A stretch of 64,000 nucleotides of DNA, from assembly GCA_015060065.1 (NCBI GenBank), contig SUZF01000006.1, positions 30,207-94,206 of the forward strand. The letters run 5' to 3'. Source of the DNA: Rikenellaceae bacterium. Lineage in GTDB: Bacteria; Bacteroidota; Bacteroidia; Bacteroidales; Rikenellaceae. The notes under the pieces are model-generated. The model did no database searches and had not been told where the DNA came from. It saw only the letters and a list, made by a program, of their open reading frames with translations. A program made the position numbers and the translations under genes. The number at the start of each line of letters is the position of its first letter. The stretch's first letter is position 1. This document shows, one piece after another, positions 58,282 through 64,000 of the stretch.

Positions 58282-59064
58282 TTAGTAGATAAACGGAATT
58301 ATACGCTTGCGTTTGAGTGAGATAAACTCCTCGCCAAACTCCTTTTCGTAGCGGTTGTATAGCGAGCGGGCGCGAGGTGCAAGATTTGCAAATGTCCACC
58401 ATGCAAAGACAACTCCCGACCACGACCACGAGGCGATAGCAAAGCCGACCCACTCCATAAATTCACCGAAGTAGTTTGCTGACGAAACGTAACGGAACAT
58501 TCCGCCTTGGGGGATATAGTGTTTCGTGTCGCCCGGCTTACGCAAGTGACGGATGATGTAATCCGATTGCAGATTTACAAAGAATCCGAAGAGGAATACA
58601 GCCAAGCCGATGTAGAAATAGGGTTTCGAGAACCAATCGGCATAGTAGTTTTCGGGCGAAACATAGAAGAGCCAACCTCCCTGCATCAGTGCATTGAGTG
58701 TGTTGAAGGTCATGCCCATCAATACAATTCCAATCGGCATCTTCGAGTTGCCACGAATAAGCATCGGGAAGATAAATGAACGCTGAAAGTAATGGGTCTG
58801 GAAAATCAGCAACAACGCTAATAATACGGGGTTACAGACTCTATCCGAGCAGAGCCACAATGCCAGCATTGCGAAGAATACGGGCGACTCCATCAGTACC
58901 CAACCGACTCTGTTAGGCACGGGAAAACCATATTTCGGATTGAAAAGGTAGCCGTAGCCTGCCTCGAAGAAATATAGTGCAATGAAGACGAACAATGCCA
59001 TTGCCGCCATTACTATAAGAAAAATCGTAAAGTTGTTTTCAAGAAAAAGTGTAAAGTCACTCAT
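58282..59064 (-). CDS. 3-oxo-5-alpha-steroid 4-dehydrogenase (5-alpha-reductase) family membrane protein
   Basis: Start at MSDFTLFLENNF; LMESPVFFAMLALW, YIPQGGMFRYVSSANYFGEFMEWVGFAIASWSWSGVVFAWWTFANLAPRARSLYNRYEKEFGEEF. Confidence 0.85.
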   Translation of the reverse strand: MSDFTLFLENNFTIFLIVMAAMALFVFIALYFFEAGYGYLFNPKYGFPVPNRVGWVLMESPVFFAMLALWLCSDRVCNPVLLALLLIFQTHYFQRSFIFPMLIRGNSKMPIGIVLMGMTFNTLNALMQGGWLFYVSPENYYADWFSKPYFYIGLAVFLFGFFVNLQSDYIIRHLRKPGDTKHYIPQGGMFRYVSSANYFGEFMEWVGFAIASWSWSGVVFAWWTFANLAPRARSLYNRYEKEFGEEFISLKRKRIIPFIY

Positions 59065-59174
59065 AAGGTCAATTTTCTGGGTTAATAAACTTTGCAAAGA
59101 TATGTAAAATTTCGGTTAATACATAAAAGGTTTACTATAATTTTGATAGGGCGGACTTTTTAGGATGTGAAATA

Positions 59175-59205
59175 TTGCGATGTTGTCATAATTTTAGTAC
59201 ATTTG
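59175..59205 (+). promoter_or_regulatory. Bacteroidetes promoter (TTG-N20-TACATTTG)
   Basis: TTG 59175-59177; TACATTTG 59198-59205 upstream of ATG 59248. Confidence 0.55.
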
Positions 59206-59247
59206 TAGCATTGTTCAAATTATCGGATTTATTTAATTCAAAGCAGT

Positions 59248-60744
59248 ATGAAGAGAGTATTTTTAATGTTGATTGCGTTGGTAACGGTTGTTGCTGTCTA
59301 TCCCTCCGAGGCGACACCGGCGCTCTGTCCGGAGCCGCAGAAGTATGATATTTCGCGCACGGAATACGTTCCCTACGAGACAGTGTCGATTGTGTGTGCG
59401 GATGTCGCAGCCTCGGATTGGGCAAAGCGTCATCTGAAACAGTGGTACGGGAAGTATGCGCCGAGGGTAAATGTGGCAACCGGAGATGTCGTTGCGATGG
59501 CTGACGAAGAGTATCGAATAGAGGTTGATTCCAAAGGTGCGAAGGTTACTGCAAAGAGCCTTCAAGGTGTTCGCTACGCACTATATACCTTGCGACAATT
59601 GGCTATTCCATCGCGAGGTACGGAGAAGGTCGAAGGATGGATTGTCCCCAAAGCCAAAATTGAGGATAAACCCGAAATGGAGTTCAGAGGGATTCATATC
59701 TGTTGGTTCCGCGAAAATAAAGTATGGGAGATTGAGAGACTTATTCGCCTTGCAGCATACTATAAACTTAATTATGCCGTTGTCGAGACTTGGGGTGCAT
59801 ACCAGAGCAAGGTTGCGCCTTGGTGGGGCTGGGATGAAGGCAAAATGACTATTAAGGAGGTGAAAAGGCTCAAAGCCTTGGCTGATGACCTCGGAATCAC
59901 GCTCATTCCTCAATTAAATGTGTTTGGTCACGCTTCATGTGCCAGAGTGGGAACAGGTAAGCACGCTGCTATTGATGTTCGCCCTGAATATCAGCCCTAT
60001 TTCGAGCCACTTGCAGGATGGAATTGGTGTCTGTCGAATCCTAAAACAAAAGAACTTCAAAAGGCATTGATAAAGGAGATGTACGAGGCATTTGGTTGTC
60101 CTCCATATTTCCATATCGGTTGTGATGAGGCTATTGTTCCGAGTTGCCCCGATTGTGTCGAGCGTTCCTACTCAACACTCTTTGTTGCACATGTGAAGGA
60201 GATTTCGGATTATGTGAAGAGCCTCGGAGCGCAGACTCTGATGTGGCACGATATGCTTATCGAAAGGGGCGACCCGCGATGGGAGGGATTGTATGCAAAA
60301 GGAACCAAGGAGACGGTCGCAATGCTTAACGAGTTGCCACGCGATATCATTATCTGCGATTGGTACTACCGTCAGCCTCGCACGGAGTATCCGAGTTTGG
60401 AGTATTTCAAGAATCTTGGCTTCGAGGTGTTGGCTTGTCCGTGGGATAAAAGGGACGGTACCATCGATTTGATTGCCAATGCACATAAAATCGGCATAAA
60501 GGGTGTTCTTGGTACATTGTGGCAGCACTACTACGGAAAGTGGATGGTTGATATCTACTTCGACGTTGCCAACCTGACTTGGAATCGCGATGCTTCGCTC
60601 AAAGTCTATGGTCGTAGTTCACACCGATTATACACGGTGCATACCCATCTGCGCCATGTCGGCTGGGATATGAAGTTGCGTAATCCGCAACATTTCGGGG
60701 TCTATTACGACGAAGTTCCGGTGGAGCCTTACCAACCATATTAG
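59248..60744 (+). CDS. GH20-like family protein (beta-N-acetylhexosaminidase fold)
   Basis: 498 aa; signal peptide; SLQGVRYALYTLRQL, MEFRGIHICWFREN, LIPQLNVFGHAS, YFHIGCDEA (variant of HxGGDE). Confidence 0.8.
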   Translation: MKRVFLMLIALVTVVAVYPSEATPALCPEPQKYDISRTEYVPYETVSIVCADVAASDWAKRHLKQWYGKYAPRVNVATGDVVAMADEEYRIEVDSKGAKVTAKSLQGVRYALYTLRQLAIPSRGTEKVEGWIVPKAKIEDKPEMEFRGIHICWFRENKVWEIERLIRLAAYYKLNYAVVETWGAYQSKVAPWWGWDEGKMTIKEVKRLKALADDLGITLIPQLNVFGHASCARVGTGKHAAIDVRPEYQPYFEPLAGWNWCLSNPKTKELQKALIKEMYEAFGCPPYFHIGCDEAIVPSCPDCVERSYSTLFVAHVKEISDYVKSLGAQTLMWHDMLIERGDPRWEGLYAKGTKETVAMLNELPRDIIICDWYYRQPRTEYPSLEYFKNLGFEVLACPWDKRDGTIDLIANAHKIGIKGVLGTLWQHYYGKWMVDIYFDVANLTWNRDASLKVYGRSSHRLYTVHTHLRHVGWDMKLRNPQHFGVYYDEVPVEPYQPY

Positions 60745-60868
60745 AGGATAGAAAGTGGTTTAATTAAAATTTTTCATAAATATAACCAATCCGATACTAA
60801 CCTTTGCTAATTTTTGCTATCTTTGTGGCGGAAAATACAATTTTTAACCTATAAAACAGATAAACACA

Positions 60869-62101
60869 ATGAAAGAGGCTATTGCAATTCTTACCGGTGG
60901 CGGTCCGGCTCCGGGTATGAACACAGTTGTCGGCAGCGTTGCCAAGACCTTCCTGGCGAAGGGTTATCGCGTTATCGGTCTTCACCACGGTTATTCGGGT
61001 CTTTTCAACCCGACACCTCGTCACGAAGACCTCGATTTTGAGAAAGCTGACTACATCTTTAATCAGGGTGGTTCGTACCTTACGATGAGCCGTTTTAAGC
61101 CTACCGATAAGGATTTCGAGGAGAACTTCAACCTCTCATTCTTTACCGAGAATAATGTGAAATTGCTCGTAACCGTGGGTGGTGATGATACCGCTTCGAC
61201 TGCAAACCGTATTGCGAAGTTCCTCGAAGCAAAGAAGTATCCTATCGCAAATATCCACGTTCCGAAGACTATCGACAACGACCTTCCGTTGCCCGCGGGT
61301 ACTCCGACCTTCGGTTACCAGTCGGCAAAAGAGGGTGGTACGGTTATCGGTCGTGCCGTTTATAACGACGCACGCACTTCGGCTAACTGGTTTGTCGTAG
61401 CAGCTATGGGTCGCTCGGCAGGTCACCTTGCATTCGGTATCGGCTCGGCTTGCCACTATCCGATGATTGTCATCCCGGAGATGTTCAACAAGGCAGAGAT
61501 TACGGTCGAGAAGATTGTAAATCTTGTAGTGTCGTCGATTATCAAGCGCAAGATTATGGGTATTGACTATGGTGTTGCAATGATTTCGGAGGGTGTATTC
61601 CACGCTTTGAGCGATGAGGAGATTAAGAACTCCGGCATCAACTTCACCTACGATGACCACGGTCACCCCGAACTTGGTAAGGTGTCGAAGGCTCACATCT
61701 TCAATGAGTTGCTCGAAAAGAAACTGAAAACTCTCGGTATTAAGGTTAAGTCGCGTCCCGTAGAGATTGGTTACGAGGTGCGTTGCCAGACCCCGATTGC
61801 ATACGACTTGGTTTATTGCTCGGAACTCGGTATGGGCGTATATAAACTCTTCTCGGAGGGTAAAACCGGCTGCATGGTCTATATCTCGCAGGACGGCTTC
61901 GTATCGCCGCTCTACTTGAAGGACCTCCAAGATCCGACTACCGGCAAGATTCCTCCCCGTTTGGTAAATATCGAGTCGGATAAGATTCAGCAGGTTATCA
62001 ACAACTTGCTCCACTATGTAACCGAGGCTGACTATGAGGCAGCAAAGGCTTATGTGGCTAATCCGGAGGAGTTCGACTTCAAGAAGATTCTCAACTGGTA
62101 A
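60869..62101 (+). CDS. 6-phosphofructokinase family protein
   Basis: 410 aa; AILTGGGPAPGMNTVVGS, VTVGGDDTASTA, VPKTIDNDLP; the GGDD motif favours the PPi-dependent type. Confidence 0.88.
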   Translation: MKEAIAILTGGGPAPGMNTVVGSVAKTFLAKGYRVIGLHHGYSGLFNPTPRHEDLDFEKADYIFNQGGSYLTMSRFKPTDKDFEENFNLSFFTENNVKLLVTVGGDDTASTANRIAKFLEAKKYPIANIHVPKTIDNDLPLPAGTPTFGYQSAKEGGTVIGRAVYNDARTSANWFVVAAMGRSAGHLAFGIGSACHYPMIVIPEMFNKAEITVEKIVNLVVSSIIKRKIMGIDYGVAMISEGVFHALSDEEIKNSGINFTYDDHGHPELGKVSKAHIFNELLEKKLKTLGIKVKSRPVEIGYEVRCQTPIAYDLVYCSELGMGVYKLFSEGKTGCMVYISQDGFVSPLYLKDLQDPTTGKIPPRLVNIESDKIQQVINNLLHYVTEADYEAAKAYVANPEEFDFKKILNW

Positions 62102-62115
62102 TCGATTTGATTCGT

Positions 62116-62157
62116 AAAAAAAAGACGAGGGGTTTTGCTAACCTTTCGTCTTTTTTT
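62116..62157 (+). terminator. Terminator downstream of PFK
   Basis: AAAAAGACGA-ggggttttgctaacctt-TCGTCTTTTTTT. Confidence 0.75.
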
Positions 62158-62166
62158 GTACCTTTG
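62134..62166 (+). promoter_or_regulatory. Bacteroidetes promoter (TTTG-N21-TACCTTTG) overlapping the PFK terminator
   Basis: TTTG 62134-62137 lies in the terminator loop; TACCTTTG 62159-62166. Confidence 0.55.
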
Positions 62167-62199
62167 TTTCATCGAATAACCTAAAACATTATTAGAGAT

Positions 62200-63411
62200 A
62201 TGAAAAAACTTATTTTTACCATTGCCGCATCTATGCTGGCTTTGGGCGTGTCGGCACAGTATTATGTCGATGCAGAGAATCCCGAAATGTTGCATATCGG
62301 TCAGCCACGGACACAGCAGAGAGTTGAGTTTAATGTTCCTCAAATCAATGGCTACAACGTCTATAAGGCGGATTTGCACACGCACTCCATCTTCTCGGAT
62401 GGCGATGTGTCGATTGGCCTGCGTATGAAGGAGGCTTGGGCTGATGGTCTGGATGTCTATGCCGTAACCGAGCATATGGAGTATCGTCCCCACGAGAAGA
62501 CTTTTATCAAGTGGTTGAAGGGTTATGTTCCCGAAGGTACGAAGGCGGTAAATAACAGCCTTGTGAGTAAGCCGGCAACCGAGGAGGGTATTAAGGTCGA
62601 TTTGAACGTGCCTTATCAGGAGGCGGTGAAGTCTGCCAAAAAATATGGATTGACGATTATTCCCGGTATCGAGGTCACTCGTACTCCCGAAACTGTGGGT
62701 CACTTCAACGCCCTCTTTATCAAGGATGCCAACACGATTTACGATGTTGATCCGGAGAAGGCTATTCGCAACGCTCGCAAGCAGGGAGCAATCATTATGC
62801 ACAACCATCCCGGATGGCGTCGTAAGGACCTCAATATGATTGAGTTCGAGCAGAAAGTCTATGATAAGGGACTGATTGACGGTGTCGAGATTATGAATGG
62901 CACGCAGTTCTACCCGAAAGTTATCGACCGCGCGAAGAAATATGGTCTGTTTATGACGGCTACGACCGATATCCACGCAACTACTGCCGAGTTGTATGCT
63001 TTGAATGGTTGCCACCGCAATATGACCTTCATCTTGGCGAAGGATAACTCGTTGGAGTCGTTGCGTGAGGCTATCGAGGCAAAGCGCACGTTGGCATACT
63101 CGTTTGGTACGGTTGCCGGTGACGAGCAGTTGTTGCGCGACCTCTTCGACGCATCGGTTAAGGTGGTAAATGTGTCGGCTTCGTCAAAACCGGGACGCTA
63201 CTATGTGATGTTTGAGAATGTTAGTTCGATTGATTTCTTGCTGCGCGTGGGCGAAACGGGCGAACTCGTAACCTTGAAGGGCGATTCGTCTATCTCGATT
63301 CGCGTGAAGGAGGAGGCGGGCACGATGCTGACCGTTGAGAATCTGTGGTGCGGTGCTGATAAGCATATCACTGTCGATCTCAAACCCGTCTTGAAATCGC
63401 TGAAAAAGTAA
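62200..63411 (+). CDS. PHP-domain phosphoesterase, secreted
   Basis: 403 aa; signal peptide; YKADLHTHSIFSDGDVS, AVTEHMEYRPHEKTF, IMHNHPGW, TTDIHA. Confidence 0.88.
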   Translation: MKKLIFTIAASMLALGVSAQYYVDAENPEMLHIGQPRTQQRVEFNVPQINGYNVYKADLHTHSIFSDGDVSIGLRMKEAWADGLDVYAVTEHMEYRPHEKTFIKWLKGYVPEGTKAVNNSLVSKPATEEGIKVDLNVPYQEAVKSAKKYGLTIIPGIEVTRTPETVGHFNALFIKDANTIYDVDPEKAIRNARKQGAIIMHNHPGWRRKDLNMIEFEQKVYDKGLIDGVEIMNGTQFYPKVIDRAKKYGLFMTATTDIHATTAELYALNGCHRNMTFILAKDNSLESLREAIEAKRTLAYSFGTVAGDEQLLRDLFDASVKVVNVSASSKPGRYYVMFENVSSIDFLLRVGETGELVTLKGDSSISIRVKEEAGTMLTVENLWCGADKHITVDLKPVLKSLKK

Positions 63412-63435
63412 GTGTAGAACACCTGTGATTGTAAT

Positions 63436-63480
63436 AACCGCTTCCCCTTTCGGTAGGGTAGGCGGTTGTTTTTTGTTTTT
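63436..63480 (+). terminator. Terminator downstream of the PHP gene
   Basis: AACCGC-TTCCC...AGGGTAG-GCGGTT then a T-rich tract. Confidence 0.65.
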
Positions 63481-63502
63481 TTAGAAATATTTTCTAATTT
63501 TG
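63472..63502 (+). promoter_or_regulatory. Bacteroidetes promoter (TTTG-N19-TAATTTTG) for a structured RNA
   Basis: TTTTG 63471-63475; TAATTTTG 63495-63502. Confidence 0.55.
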
Positions 63503-63507
63503 TGATG

Positions 63508-63715
63508 TCGAGTGAGTTGTTTCGCCCGGCAGACATATAACACGGAAAGTGTAAGTTTATTTCTTTACTTGTGAACGTAGGAAATTCAAAATGCCGAAGA
63601 GATAAGCCGAAATTTCTCACGTCAGCCCATTGGGTATGGCGTGGGCTGTTCGCTTATTTACGGCAACGGTTTCCTACGACCGACAAGTGTAAAATAAGTT
63701 TTCAGCACCACGCTT
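63508..63715 (+). ncRNA. Structured non-coding RNA, candidate 6S RNA (6S-Flavo-like)
   Basis: Own promoter and no ORF; rod-like pairing ACTTGT..GTAGGAAA / TTTCCTAC..ACAAGT, TGCCG/CGGCA, TAAGC/GCTTA, CAGCCCA/TGGGCTG; family assignment is inference. Confidence 0.5.
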
Positions 63716-63810
63716 TCCTTTTTTTTGTGCAAACATAAAAATACCACTATCGAGGTGCGGATGGTAATAAAATTTGAGAAGTTAATTATCAAACTTAAAT
63801 TTATGTTACT

Positions 63811-64000
63811 ATGAAAAAACTATTTCTTTTATTGGCAGCGGCAGGAATGATTTTTACCGCTTGCGAAAATTTCGGCACGGAGGATTCTCAACAGCCGTAT
63901 CTTGAATTTGACGGTGGCGAGGAGTTACTATCTCTTGATTTTCCGAGCGATGGGATGTCAGGAGAGGTTGTCACATTCAGCGCCAACTACGATTGGAGTG
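63811..64000 (+). CDS. Lipoprotein (BACON-like start), truncated by window edge
   Basis: Manual translation: MKKLFLLLAAAGMIFTACENFGTEDSQQPYLEFDGGEELLSLDFPSDGMSGEVVTFSANYDWS. Confidence 0.6.
   Translation, partial: MKKLFLLLAAAGMIFTACENFGTEDSQQPYLEFDGGEELLSLDFPSDGMSGEVVTFSANYDWS

Noticed and set aside
1-64000. Prophage, integrative element, transposase or toxin-antitoxin system
   Set aside because: No integrase, transposase, phage structural, relaxase or recognisable TA genes among the ORFs.

Overview
64 kb chromosomal window from a gut-type Bacteroidetes. Alistipes/Rikenellaceae-like is an inference from TAnnTTTG promoters, SusC/SusD, BACON/DUF5689 lipoproteins and long NusB. Main content: (i) a ~19 kb Sus-like locus on + (834-20037) with two repeat-built fimbrillin/FISUMP-like lipoproteins, a BACON lipoprotein, an exo/endonuclease/phosphatase lipoprotein, SusC, SusD, two BACON+DUF5689 lipoproteins and an MBL-fold hydrolase, with no recognisable CAZyme; (ii) housekeeping genes (GH3, YajC, DUF1573, NusB, BaiN-like flavoprotein, cob(I)alamin adenosyltransferase, DUF2795, GH127, DUF418, HADs); (iii) an FMN riboswitch with an expanded repeat-filled arm plus intrinsic terminator upstream of an Oar-like TonB-dependent receptor; (iv) MalQ, a tRNA(CAT), a frameshifted ion channel, MscL, a carboxylase/decarboxylase subunit with two biotinyl domains, a BASS-family transporter, a SusD-like fusion and the rfbACDB dTDP-rhamnose genes; (v) three intergenic clusters of a REP-like element whose hairpin stems covary (at least 9 copies, 4 stem versions), two of them flanking a four-helix-bundle gene; (vi) a 5-alpha-reductase / OYE / SDR cluster resembling gut steroid and bile-acid A-ring reduction clusters; (vii) a GH20-like enzyme, PFK, a PHP phosphoesterase and a 6S-like structured RNA. 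Strongest candidates for undescribed biology: the covarying hairpin family with its four-helix-bundle gene, the FMN-riboswitch-controlled TonB receptor, and the CAZyme-free Sus-like locus.
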